Positions 44,564-54,785 of a DNA stretch of 54,785 nt are shown in pieces; position 1 is the first letter of the stretch, and every line of letters starts with the position of its first letter. Location: the NCBI GenBank assembly GCA_001430745.1, contig KQ482063.1, positions 1,348,889-1,403,673 of the forward strand. Direction: 5' to 3'. A program made the translations under genes and the position numbers. The notes under the pieces are model-generated. The model did not search any database. It had not been told where the DNA came from and saw only the letters and a list, made by a program, of their open reading frames with translations. This stretch comes from Auxenochlorella pyrenoidosa. Its lineage: Eukaryota > Chlorophyta > Trebouxiophyceae > Chlorellales > Chlorellaceae.

Positions 44564-47363
44564 AGCAGACTGCTGCCCCCGCTGGCGCGGCCGGTACAGC
44601 GCTGCATACTCCAGGAGCAGGCGCAGCATGTAGCAGCGGGCATCCTCCTCCCTCAGCCCGGTGTTGACCAGGTCGGCGGCTGCCGCCGCGATGCGCTGCG
44701 CGCGCTGCGGGCCCCCCCTCAGCCCCTCCACCTGCGCAGCCAGGTCGGCATAGTCCAGCCTGCAGCGGTGGCTGTGCCAGGTGGGCAGGCTGACAGGCAG
44801 CTGCGGCCGGCAGGGGACCATGCCGAGCTGCGCACACCAGGCACTCGCTGCTCTGCCGTGGTAGCTGCAGCCCACGGTGTGCCTGCCATGCATGCCACCG
44901 AGCTGCCATCCGGCAAGGCAGACACCCAACCCCACCTGCTTGCACCCCCCTGCCCTCCCCGCCGGCTCGCCTGACCGGCACAAAGTGCTTGCCCGGCTCC
45001 AGGCGGAACGCAAACCACTCGCAGAACAGCTGGGACAGCAGCACCACGGAGCCGGAGCAGAGCGAGGCCGCCAGCCGGTTGGCGACCGAGTTGCCATCAA
45101 TGACAATCAGGTACCTGTGGGGGGGTGGGGGTGGGGGGGCTGGGGCGTCGGGGAAGGCTGGAGGCGGGAGGGGCCGGTAATGTGCTGGGGTGTCAGGGTG
45201 GGGTGGGGCGAAGTGAGCAGGGTTTTGCACAACAGAGGCGCGCCCGCCAGCAGATAAAGGTGCCCCTGCGCCCTGCATCAACGCCTCCTTACACACCCTG
45301 TCTCTTTACCATCTGTTCGCCAATGAGCCGCCCTACCTGTGTGCAAAGTAGGCGGGCGTGGGCACAGGCGCCGCTAGACCATACATGGCCCGCATCGCGT
45401 TGCATTGCGGCGGGGTGCACCCCACGAATGCAACAAAAGCGGCATCCAGGTGGGTGGGGTGCCGCTTCGAGAGGGCCACCAGCCGCTGGCGGTGCCATGA
45501 TGTCCACAGCTCTGCAGCGCAAGGTGCAGCGGATGGTGGGAAGAGTGAGCACGGTCCGATGGCAGCCGGCAGGTGGTCGCTTTTTTTCGCTTTCAAACGA
45601 AGTGCAGCGTTAGCATTGCACAGAGCTGGTCGGTAGCGCAATGCCCCAAGCGCTGTCCCTGCACCCCCCATCACGCTGCGCAGCCGCACGTGCAGGAATT
45701 GTGTCGTCTATCCAGCTGCCCGTGGAGGAGCCGCGCCAGAAGGCAACATCCCGCTGCGGCAGAGGCGCCAGGGTGGCGGCACTTAAGGTGACAAGCACAA
45801 GCAGAAATCTCAGCGGGAGCGTGCAGTGTCGAAAGCGTGCTGCAATTTGCATCCGGCATGGCCCGCGCGACCACAGCAGGCCTGGCTGCCTGGCCAGGCA
45901 GGGTGCCCACCTTGCTGTCCCAGCTCTGGTTGACCATGGGGCAGCCCGAGTGCTTTGGCGGGTCGGCAAGCTCGGCGGGGGTGCTGTCCCACATGCGGGG
46001 CACCAGCAGGTCTGCAGAGCGCGCACAGCATGCGAAGCCCGCAGGCACGGTGGGGAGTGACGTGCTGGCAGACACGCGTGGCACAGGGCGGCGAGCTCGA
46101 GCACTGCCATGTTGAGCGCCATGGCTTCCCACAGCCAGGTGGGGGGCATCGGTGATGCGGACAGCCAGGGCAGCAGGAGACGAGCAGATACACGGGCAGG
46201 CCAGCCAGCCTGGGGCGGCAGCGCGCACCTGGACACCACCCAGCTGCAGAGCAGAGGCTGCACCCCCAAATCAACCCTGGGCACGCAACTCCCCGCCCAC
46301 TCACCGCCGTAGCAGCCAGGGATGGTGGCCCCAGAAAAGACAGGCAGCAGGCCGCGCAGCGCGCGCACGCCGGTCGGCGCAAACGCCGCGTGCCGGCTGC
46401 GCAGCGCCGCAAACCCCGCGCCCGCGCCGTCGCAGCCGTAGCGCAGCCACGCCTCGCGCGGCCCAAGCGCGCCCGACCTCACCGCCGCCTCGGCTGCCGG
46501 CGGCAGGGGGGCCACCCAGGAGCGGGGCTTGTCAAACGAGTTGAACAGCAGCTTGACGTCTGGCAGCAGCGGCGCCAGCTCCTCCAGCACCCGCCGCCAG
46601 TAGCCCACGCTCTGCCGGTTCTCGCCCCAGCTGGAGGCGTTGACCAGCCGGCCGCCACGGACCACAAACAGTGTGGTGCTGTCCAGCCGGGCATGCGCCG
46701 CGTCCACGGCCGCCTCGGCGATGCCGCCAGCGGCGCGCCAGGGCTCCAGCTGCTGGAAGATCTGCTCGTAGTCGCTGTCTGCCAAGGAGCAGCCGCTGCG
46801 GGGTGACGGGGTGCAAGCGCTGGTAAGGCAGGAAGGTGGGGTGCGTGGACAGGAAGGCAGGAGCTGAGTGGGCGGCGCTGTCAATCAGCAAGAGCCATAC
46901 AGGATCACATGGACTAGACTAGCGGGCAGCAGTGGCTTGGTGGTGAGCAGGCCGACAGCGCACAAGATGATGGTACCGAGGTGCATACAAAAGCACAATG
47001 GAGGCAAGCGTTGCCAGCGGCCACCCTCAACCGACTGGCTCACCGCGCCGCTGCATATTCCCGCCAAGCGCCAAGCTGGTCGGGCAGCAGCCGCGCGGCT
47101 CTTCGATTCGAGGCATTTCGGTAACTGGCTGGCAGGGCTGCAGCGCCAGCCGAGGGCTGCAAGCTCAGTGCCTCCAGCAGGGCCGAGGGAGGAGGGCGTC
47201 CAGATGCGCTCCTCGACCGCAGCAGGTAATCCAGGCGAGGAGCGATACTTGAACGGCCCGTGCTGAAGCCTACGGTGAAGAACGCTACTGCCAGGACGAA
47301 CCCCCACAGCACCAGTTGTTGGCGGCCCAACCGGGACGAGTAGGCGCTTAAACTGGCCGCCAT
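44510..47363 (-). CDS. GT90 / CAP10-type glycosyltransferase, type II membrane protein
   Basis: Golgi or ER glycosyltransferase of the CAP10/POGLUT (KDELC) group; donor and acceptor not predictable. Seven exons: 47363-47044, 46774-46305, 46011-45911, 45753-45690, 45511-45337, 45114-44971, 44759-44510; 507 residues. A short cytosolic N-terminus is followed by one signal-anchor helix (LVLWGFVLAVAFFTVGFS). Family motifs: DYEQIFQQLEPW, FNSFDKPRSW, PGCYG, RDVAFWRGSSTGSW, RQRLVALSKRHP, YLIVIDGNSVANRLAASL, GSVVLLSQ, and EPGKHFVPV|RLDYADLAAQ. The C-terminus ends in 13 Gln then DAGG. The 3' edge of exon 4 is uncertain: ending at 45690 (GTGCGG donor) keeps frame, and a downstream GTGATG would also. Intron 6 has a GC donor. 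Confidence 0.87.
44525..44563 (-). repeat. CAG/CAA repeat encoding 13 Gln at GT90 C-terminus
   Basis: Thirteen CTG/TTG triplets on the plus strand read as CAG/CAA Gln codons in frame just before the stop codon of the GT90 gene. Confidence 0.88.
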
Positions 47364-48137
47364 GGGGCGCTCGACATCGGCGATCAGCCTGCAAATGGGC
47401 CTGTGCTGTGCTTCACATGCCGCGCGCTCTGTGACGGGTGGCAGTCGTCGCGAAGCATCGCCACCCAGGCGAACTGGTTTCCTCTGCAGAGGATTCCTCT
47501 GGCATTGGCATTCATGGCTTTCTCAATTTACCTTGCTGGTCAGCTCGAGTAAAACTCAAGTTATAAAGAAAAGTGCTCGCATTGCAGCACAAGTCCCTTG
47601 CGTTGCCTGTCCATCCAGTCTTGCCTGGCCTTGCACGCCAGCCTGAAAGACCGCGAGGCACCCAAACTTCTGACTAAGGGATGGGCGAACGGTACATCTG
47701 TGGGCAGGGACAGGTATTCGAGCATCAGTTAGATTTGCCTCCGACAAGCACTAGAGCCCCGAACTGCATGCTGCTGGCGCCCCCGCTGCGGCCCAGGGTT
47801 GGCACATGTGCAGCCGGCAATGGCTCATCAGCTCAGTACGGCAGGACGTCGATTTAGGGGGCCCAGCCACAGCTAGACCCATCACATTTGGCAATGGAGC
47901 GATCCCTGCAGTGCACATGTGACTGTTGTGACACCAATTTCACACGAATTGCATTGTTTCTGGCCCAGAGATGATAAATCACATGAACCCCAGAGAGCAA
48001 TGTGAGCTGATCGTTGGCGTTGTGACGGCCAAGGCACTTGGTGGAACCATGGTGGAAGCACTGGACACGTATCATGGCAGCATGCCAGGTGTATCAATGT
48101 GATTGAAGCGCAGGGAAAACGGGAGCACCTCAAAGCC
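47364..48137. other. Intergenic: GT90 promoter and CRY-DASH 3' UTR
   Basis: Lower-GC stretch with several A/T-rich words between two minus-strand genes. No exon with motifs seen. Confidence 0.55.
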
Positions 48138-51100
48138 TTAGCCATACTGCTCAAAAGTGCTGCGAGGCCGGAACTGACGGCCGCGTCCGCCGGCGCCGCC
48201 ACCGCGCCCGCCACTGTAACCACTGCGCGAGCCGCCGCCGCCGGCACCACGCCCGCCACGCCCGCCTGTGCGGTACCCAGCGGGGCGCTCGCCCCCGCCG
48301 CCCCCAGAGTACCCTGCAGGAAGAACAGCAGCGGGGCAGATGGGTCAGAAGCTTGACGCACCAAAGCTGTGCCTGCCTGACAGCCCTATGGGCACCACGC
48401 TGAGCTCTTTGACACAAGGCCCTGCCCAGGCGCACCCTTCCACTGGCTCCGAAGCGGCGACGGGTAGTCGGAGCCAATCTGGCAGCCCGCCGCTGCCTGC
48501 TCGTCGCGGCTCATCAGCCAGGGCTCGTGGATGCGCCGGGTGGGCACGTTCTTCAGCTCGGGCACCCACGTGCGGATGTACTCGCCCTGGGGGTCGTAGT
48601 CCTGCGGGGGCCGGGGGCAAGGCAGGGCAGGGGAGGTAGCGTCTGTGAGGCGGGCGCCCGTATGCATGCCCGCCTTGGGAGCGGCTCCAGGTGTTCCTTT
48701 GCACATGTGCTGCCCAACAGACAGCCGGGCAAAGTCAGCCAGCAGCTGCATCACACATCTACAGGTGGTGTCTCGACATACAGCCGATGCGAGCCGCGAC
48801 ATACAGCCGATGCGAGCCGGACTGTGGGCGGCCCAGGGCGCCGCTGGCATGCCCTGCTCCAAGGCTGGCTGGACTCACGTTGGACTGCTTGGCGATGTTG
48901 AACTTGTTCACGCGGCCGCCGGTGAGGCCCGCCGCCGCCACCCAGTTGCCCCAGTTGCTGCACGCGCGGAAGCCCACAGCAGAGGCGAGAGCAGCTTGCC
49001 AAAGATGTGCGCGCTGGGGCTGCGAAGCAGCGCAGCCCGCCCGCCACCTGGCTGCAATCTTTGCACTTTGCACCAAGCAGCAAGCCCTGGCAGCCGGCAT
49101 GCCAAACTGGCAGTCACCCGGCCTGCACCGCAGGCCCGGCCCACCTGCACACGTCGTAGTCGAGCAGCAGCGACTCAAACCAGTCGGCGCCCTTGCGCCA
49201 GTCGATGCCCATGTCCAGGGCCAGGAAGGAGGCCACGTTCTGGCGGCCACGGTTGGACATGAAGCCTGGGGTGGTGGGGGGGCGGGTGAGGTGGGGGTGA
49301 GGGTGGGGGTGGGGGCGCGTCGCACAACAACCTACACTGTTGTGAAGCTGCAACACACAGCAGGGACAGCGTGGGCTCACTGTTTCCTGTTGAGCCCTGC
49401 CAGGCAGGGTCCAGTGAAAGGCGCAGTCACCAGCGAGGCACCCGCCCTGACAGCCCGACCACCCCTGTGCCGTCGGCACCACGCTTGGCGGGGCCACCAA
49501 GCAGCGAAGGTGTGCATGCATCAGGCGGCAGGGGTGGGGGCGCACCCGTGGCCCTGAGCTCCCGCATGTTGGCGTCCACCAGGGGCCACCCGGTGGTGCC
49601 CTCCTTCCAGCGCCGGAAGGCCTCCTCGTCGTTGGACCAGGGGAACACCTGGGGAGAGGGAGGGGCAGCGCAGGCGGGCAGCGCATGGGGGCGCCGTTGT
49701 GCGCGACAGCGCAATCAGTGCGGCGGCTGCTGGCCGCTCGGCGCTGCCGGCCCCTGCGGCGGGCCATGCCGGGCGCAGTGCACCACTGGCCCTCCCCCCC
49801 CCTGCTCACCTGGTCGGTGGTGCCGCCCTCGTAGAAGATCTTGTTGCCGTGCTTCAGGGCAAAGAACCTGCGGCGCGAGTGGGGACAGATCTGGCAGGGT
49901 AAGCAACTACTCGTCTCCACTGCAGTCATGCTGGGTGTGGCAGCGAAAGCACAAACAAGGCATGGGCGAGGTGCCCTGCTGCATGCCCGCTTGGCCTGTC
50001 CTGGACTACCCCCCCCCCCCCCCCTTCTCCTCACCGGTAGAAGTCGCGCCAGGTCAGCTCAAACTGCACCCAGTAGGTGCTCTTGTTGGCGGTGCCCGTC
50101 TGACGCTCGTAGCGCTTGATCTCGTGGTAGCAGTGGCGGGGCGACAGGCAGCCGTGCGCCAGCCAGGGGGCCCACTTGGTGGAGTAGTCACCGCCTGGGG
50201 GGTGAGCGGACGGGTGGGCGGAGTGGGGGGTGGGTGGGTACTAGGCTGGGGACAGCGGCTGGAGCGTTGCCAGAAGCAAATGCGCACTTGCAAGGGCCTG
50301 AAATCTTGCAAGTTGGCGGCTGCGAGCGCAGCCCTCTGCACGATCTGGGCCCGCCTCAATCGAGAGCGAGAGCGGGTGGAGGCGCACCCAGCATGCCGTT
50401 GCGCGAGTCAAAGTAGGTGGCGATGAGGTGGGAGTCGAACAGGTAGTACTGCAGGCGTTCCAGGGCGGCCGTCTCACCGCCCTTGAAGTCCAGCACGCCC
50501 TGCCAGGTTGGCAGGCCGAGCGGGCATGCTCAGCAGACATAGCATGCATCGCAGCTGCTCTCTGCTGCCAACGAGCTGACATGCAGACGTGAGACCAAGC
50601 CGCAGCAGATGGGAGCATTGGCGCTCCGGCTACTGATGCTGTCCTCCAGCCAGTGGCTCAGGCTCGCGCTGTGCACCATGGGCGATCCATCGTGCAGCAG
50701 CCCGGTGGCGGCCACGCCCTGCCCACCCGCTCGTCGCGCTGCGGTGTTGCCAGCTGGGGGTGCCCCTTGGGCACCACAGCGTTCAGGTCCTCCACCCGCT
50801 GGGGCAGGTAGTCGAGGCGCGCCGCATCCAGCGCCGACGGCAGCGGCAGCGCGCCGCGGCGGGGCGCCGGGAAGCACTTGCGCACTGAGGAGCGGTCCTC
50901 GCACTGCGCGGGGGCGAAGCCAAGGACGCGCTGGCACCGCAGGCCAGCCAATGAAGCGCACGCGGCCGGGAGCAGCGAGGCAGAGGCCTGGGAGTGCAGG
51001 CAGCTGGCGCGTCCCTCCAGGCGTAGGCTTAGGCCCCGGCCCCACCTTCTGCTTGAAGGGCGTGAACACGTCGGGCAGGTCCTTCAAGTCCTCCCTGGCA

Positions 51101-52615
51101 GCGGCAGGGGGGAGGGCGGGCAGGCACATGCTCAAACCAGCCACGGCTCCAGCAATGCGCGGCCCTTCCCGAGCCGGCGTCATTCACCGACGGCGGGAAG
51201 GCTGACCCGCCCTCCTCCCCCCTTCAAGAAAGCAGCCGCGGCGAGTTTGTGGGATCCGGAGCTTGCGTGCCGTACCACTGGGTGCGCTCTGGTGCACCCA
51301 CCTGAAGGGCAGGTCATCCAGGTGATACATGGTGCTGCCCCACCACAGCTCTAGCTTGCCGCCGGCCGCGCCCACTGCAGACTTGACCTGGCGGGGAGGG
51401 GAGGGGAAGGGAGGGCGGGGGCTGGTTGGCGGCCCCAGCTTGAGCAGAAGGGCTGGGCATGCGGCGTCGCTTTGCCAGCTTGCTCGTGCAGGCAGCCGAA
51501 GCGCAGGCAGGGAAGCGAGGTGGACGCTGCGGCGGCGGTTGCCGGCGCCCTGCGCCCTGCAACCCACAGGCAGCCCCCCCCCCACCACCACACACACACA
51601 CACACACACAGCCGCACCTTGCGCTCCACCGCCGTCTCCTCGCTCGTCACCTCGCTCTGCGCAATGACCACCGTCTTGTGGCTGCTGCCCCGCTCAGTCA
51701 GCAGCCCCGGCAGCACCTGCGGCGGCATGGAAGAGGGCAGAACAGCAGGCCAGCTGAACTGTAGCAGGCGCTGCCAGTGCTGGTATGCACCCCCCAGGCG
51801 CTGCCAGAGGACGCAGCTCTCACCGCCCCTGCCTGCGCTGGGCATGGAGTGCGTCTGGTAGCACATTGCGCATGAGAATCACTCTGCATGCTGGGCAACC
51901 TCTCGCAGCCAGTGCCAGCCCCTGCAAGCCAGCTGCCCGCCGCACGCAGGGCCCGCCAGCGCTGCGGCACACCGCAGCCCCCGCTGTGCAGCGCTGCGCG
52001 GGCGCACCTCCTCTGGCCTGCCCAGCGCCACCAGCAGGTCGGAGCCGGCGGCGCGCAGGCGGGCCTTGAGGTCGGCCACGCTCTCCAGCAGGAACTGCGC
52101 CCGGTAGGGGCCCGTCTTGGGGTTGCCCCACGCGCTGGCAGACAGGAAGCGCGGGTCGAAGCAGAACACCGGCAGCACCTGCGGGAGAGGGAGGGCCAGG
52201 TGGGGGCAGGCACGCTGAACACGTCTGCCTGGTCGCCAAGGCACCGGGGCGGCAGTTGGGCACGAGCCTGCGGCAGCTGTGCAAGGAAGGCGCATGGGAG
52301 AGCTGTTCCAAGGGGCATCAGCCAGCCAGCCTGCAGGACAGGAGATGCCGGCTGCCCAGGTTTGCTGCCTCCCGCTCCGCACCTCGGCGACCTGGCCCGC
52401 CTCAACCCGCCGCGCCGCCTCGTGCACAATCACATTGTCGTGCAGGCGCAGGTCCGTGCCACGGAACCACACGACTGCACGAAGGGGCAGGGCAACCATG
52501 CATCATCGCGCCTGGATTGACACAGCCTGTGGTCTTTGCAGGTTCGACGGCAGGCCCTGCACTCACTGGCACGGTTGCCGCCGCTGGGGATGGCGCCGCC
52601 GCCGGTGCTGCTCAT
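48138..52615 (-). CDS. CRY-DASH: Cryptochrome DASH (photolyase/cryptochrome family) with RGG tail
   Basis: FAD-binding blue-light protein; DASH members repair CPD in single-stranded DNA and may signal. Fifteen exons: 52615-52567, 52474-52383, 52178-52008, 51716-51618, 51387-51302, 51094-51046, 50903-50727, 50499-50388, 50194-50035, 49867-49810, 49648-49546, 49265-49145, 48957-48879, 48601-48436, 48313-48138; 565 residues, all phases consistent. The antenna domain starts [14 protein letters not shown]. The FAD domain has [91 protein letters not shown] and [15 protein letters not shown]. The Y-D-V-C-S-N-x-G-N-W stretch is DASH-specific in my memory of the family. The last exon (about 58 residues) is a Gly/Arg-rich tail with [16 protein letters not shown], ending [11 protein letters not shown]. 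No obvious long transit peptide. Divergent from the GPHR-like gene. Confidence 0.93.
48774..48819 (+). repeat. 23-bp perfect direct repeat, two copies
   Basis: Two identical 23-bp units starting CGACATACAGCCGATGCG lie head to tail inside CRY-DASH intron 13. Confidence 0.92.
51574..51610 (+). repeat. C-run plus (CA)n microsatellite in CRY-DASH intron 4
   Basis: Ten C, then CACCAC and about ten CA units. On the sense strand this is (TG)n followed by a G-run starting a few bases after the 5' splice site at 51617. Confidence 0.9.
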
Positions 52616-53007
52616 TCTAACCAGCACCACCAGATGCCTTCCGCTTGTCGCCCTGTACGGAGTGGGACCGCGCTTAGCTGCCGCAAGTGCCCTGCCGCCG
52701 AGAGCCCTGCCCAAGAACATAAGCCAAGCAGGCGGGCGGCCTTCCGGCGATTTCAAACTGTTTGAAAACACTACCAAATGCAATGCACAGGCCCCAAAAG
52801 TGTTTCGACAGGCTGCTCAGCTGGGTACCGGCCTTGACTGCCAGCTCACAGCACGGCAGAACGCAAGGGACCCCCGACGCCCCAAACACCGCGATCAAGC
52901 GGCTGGAGGACTGCCAGACGCCTCTACCCCACAGCGAGCCTCCCCATGACTTGATCACTTAGTTGGGACGAAGCACCGTCTCGGACCGGCACGCTCAGCC
53001 AGTCCCC
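52616..53007. promoter_or_regulatory. Divergent upstream region CRY-DASH / GPHR-like
   Basis: About 390 bp between the two divergent start codons, holding both promoters and 5' UTRs. No element could be named. Confidence 0.5.
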
Positions 53008-54708
53008 ATGGCAGGCATGGATGGCGCCGTGCCGGGCGGCTCGCTGCTGCTGCTGCTCCTGGCCGGCTGGCTCTGCCTGCGGTCGACGATACTGGCCAAC
53101 TATGACGCGGCGCACCGCCGCGGCGCCGTTGTGCAGCTGCTGTTTGCCGCGGTGTTTGCGCTGTCAGCCAACCTTCTGCAGCTGCTCATCTGCGAGATTC
53201 TGGGCATGATGGATCCGGGGTGAGGGCGGCCCGGGGGCAGCCCGGGAGCTCAGCGGTAGCACGGCTGTGTGGCAGCAGCTGGTTGGGTGGTCCTGCCATG
53301 TTTTGCTGGGCGGGCTGCCTGATGGGTTGCCGCACTGCAGTCTTGCATCGCTTGGTGGCCAACATCAGGCGTGCAACACGCACTTAGCTGTGTGCCCATC
53401 ATCCCACCCTCGTCTCAGCGCCCTGCTCACGGTCTGCCCACGCTCCGGCCCCCGCCCCGCAGTGTGCGAAAGTTGAACTGGCACTTCGACATGGTGTTCA
53501 TGCTCGGCCTGCTGCTCCTGGTGCTGCCCTACTACCACTGCTACTTTGCGCTGTCCTCCAAGCTGCCGCCGCTGCGGGCGGGCGTCGGCGCGGCGGCGCT
53601 GCTGTGTGCGGGGCTGGCTGCCTTCTGGCGGCTAGGCGGGGCGGTGCCGGGCATCCCAGCTGCAGCAGGCTGGCGCGGCCTCACAATGCTGGAGGTGAGC
53701 GGTGGGATGGGTGCGGATTCCCGGGACGTTGAGGGGGTTGGAGCTTGGGGATGGCAGCGGCCATCATGCTTCGCTGCTCTACCCTATCCTGCAATCCGCA
53801 ACGTCGGCGCCCGCGCCTCTTGGCTCCTTGCCCTGGCTCCTCGCCCGTATATGTGGAGCGGGAGCTGCGTGCGAGGCGGGGCAGCGTGTGCGTTATGTGT
53901 AGGCGCGCGCCCCCACTCCCCTTGGATGCTTCTTTTCCAGCATCGCGGCGCCCCGCATGCCGGCCCCTGCCCCCGCCCCTACGTGAGCAGATTGTGAGCC
54001 GGGTGGGCGTGCTAGGCATCATCCTGGTGGGGGTGCTGTCGGGCTACGGCTCTGTCTCCCTCCCCTTCTCCTACATCTCCCTCTTCATCCGGCCGGTGGA
54101 CAGGTGGGCGGCACCGGCCCGGGTGTGCGCTGTCTGTCTTCCCCTGAGCGCTGCGGCTGCGGTTCCAGCGCACCGGCTGGCGGTGCTGCAGCCCCGTTGC
54201 AGCTGCACCACTGGCAGCCGCCCCGCCGCCCCCGATCCCCAATCTTGCAACCGAGACGGCCGCTGATCCTGTGGCTAATGACATGTGATCCGTTGCTTCT
54301 GGCTATTGGTTGCGGGCTGCCGCAGGGCGGAGATCATGGCTCTGGAGTCGCAGCTGCGGCACACGGCGGACACGATAGCACAAAAGCGGCGGCAGATGGG
54401 TGGGATACAGGAGGAGATTGACCGGCAGGCGAGGAAGGGGGGGGGGGGCATGGGGGAGTGGACGTGGCAGCATGCATGCACGCTGTGACCTTGCCGCCGC
54501 ATGTAGCCCGCACGCGGTGAGGCCAAGCGCTTGCCCGCTTGCCGGCTGTGCTGCCCGCAGGAGGCCGCGGGGCGCACGCCGCAGCGCTCCTTCTTTGGCC
54601 GCATGCTTGCGGCGGTGGGCGGCGGCCCGGCAGACCCCCGTGCCGTGCTGGCCAGCCTAGAGGCCGAGGTGGCTGCGCTGGAGCGGCTGCGCCAGGCGCT
54701 GCACGCGG
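53008..54708 (+). CDS. GPHR/GTG-type multipass membrane protein (5' part)
   Basis: Golgi pH regulator / GPCR-type G protein family, an anion-channel-like protein of Golgi or ER membranes. Exons seen: 53008-53219, 53463-53694, 53991-54103, 54326-54428, 54561-54708; the gene continues past the window. Exon 1 gives two hydrophobic helices (LLLLLLAGWLCL; LLFAAVFALSANLLQLLICE). Exon 2 has VRKLNWHFDMVFMLGLLLLV and further helices. Exon 3 carries the family signature SRVGVLGIILVGVLSGYGSV with LPFSYISLFIRPVD. The cytosolic coiled-coil loop follows: AEIMALESQLRHTADTIAQK, RSFFGRMLAAVGGG, and VLASLEAEVAALERLRQAL, matching the long loop of human GPR89 in order. The DUF/ABA-GPCR half lies outside. The intron after exon 4 has a GC donor; an alternative GT donor at 54400 would break the frame into exon 5. 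Confidence 0.88.
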
Positions 54709-54785
54709 GTGGGGCTGGGCTGGGGTGGGATGGAGGGTCGGGGCTGGGGAGCGACACTAGGAGGGCTGGGCAGGCATGCGCTGCG
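54709..54785 (+). other. Start of an intron of the GPHR-like gene
   Basis: GTGGGG donor and G-rich sequence follow the last exon. The next exon is outside the window. Confidence 0.7.

Overview
This window is nuclear DNA of a GC-rich green alga, most likely a trebouxiophyte of the Chlorella type. Evidence for this: nearly every gene is broken into short exons by introns of about 100-400 bp with GTGAG/GTGGG/GTGCG donors and C-rich acceptor tracts; the third codon position is strongly G/C; TGTAA-type poly(A) signals follow several stop codons; and the gene content is algal/plant (thylakoid rhodanese TROL, CRY-DASH, AMT-type ammonium transporter, chlorophyte WD40 and Cys-rich secreted proteins). 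There is no operon structure. I found no CRISPR array, rRNA, tRNA or transposon. Two assembly gaps (421 and 721 N) each fall inside a gene.

Layout, left to right: the 3' end of an ammonium transporter (+); a BTB/POZ protein (-); the thylakoid FNR-anchor-like rhodanese protein TROL/STR4 (-), divergent from a YeeZ-like NAD(P)-binding protein (+, with gap); a secreted Cys-rich protein made of GCC2/GCC3 (ephrin-receptor-like) repeats (+); a small poly-Q/Pro-rich protein (-), divergent from sphingosine-1-phosphate lyase (+); a TrmA/RlmD-type RNA (uracil-5) methyltransferase with TRAM domain and Fe-S cysteines (-), divergent from an F-box/WD40 protein (+); a short-chain dehydrogenase (-); AP-2 sigma adaptin (+); palmitoyl-protein thioesterase (+, with gap); a small secreted protein of unknown family (-); a GT90/CAP10 glycosyltransferase (-); cryptochrome DASH with an RGG tail (-), divergent from the 5' half of a GPHR/GTG-type membrane protein (+, running off the window).

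The genes look like ordinary eukaryotic neighbours rather than one pathway. Loose themes are light and photosynthetic electron flow (TROL, CRY-DASH), endomembrane traffic and lysosome/Golgi function (AP-2 sigma, PPT1, GPHR, GT90), and lipid turnover (S1P lyase). I rebuilt the gene models by hand from splice sites, reading-frame continuity and family motifs, and every internal exon junction was checked for phase. The most unusual signals are in gene architecture: six GC-AG introns among about 113; micro-exons of 16-25 bp; introns that repeatedly split Cys codons in the GCC2/GCC3 gene; an initiator ATG apparently split by an intron in AP-2 sigma; and a polarity of G-runs at 5' and C-runs at 3' ends of introns.
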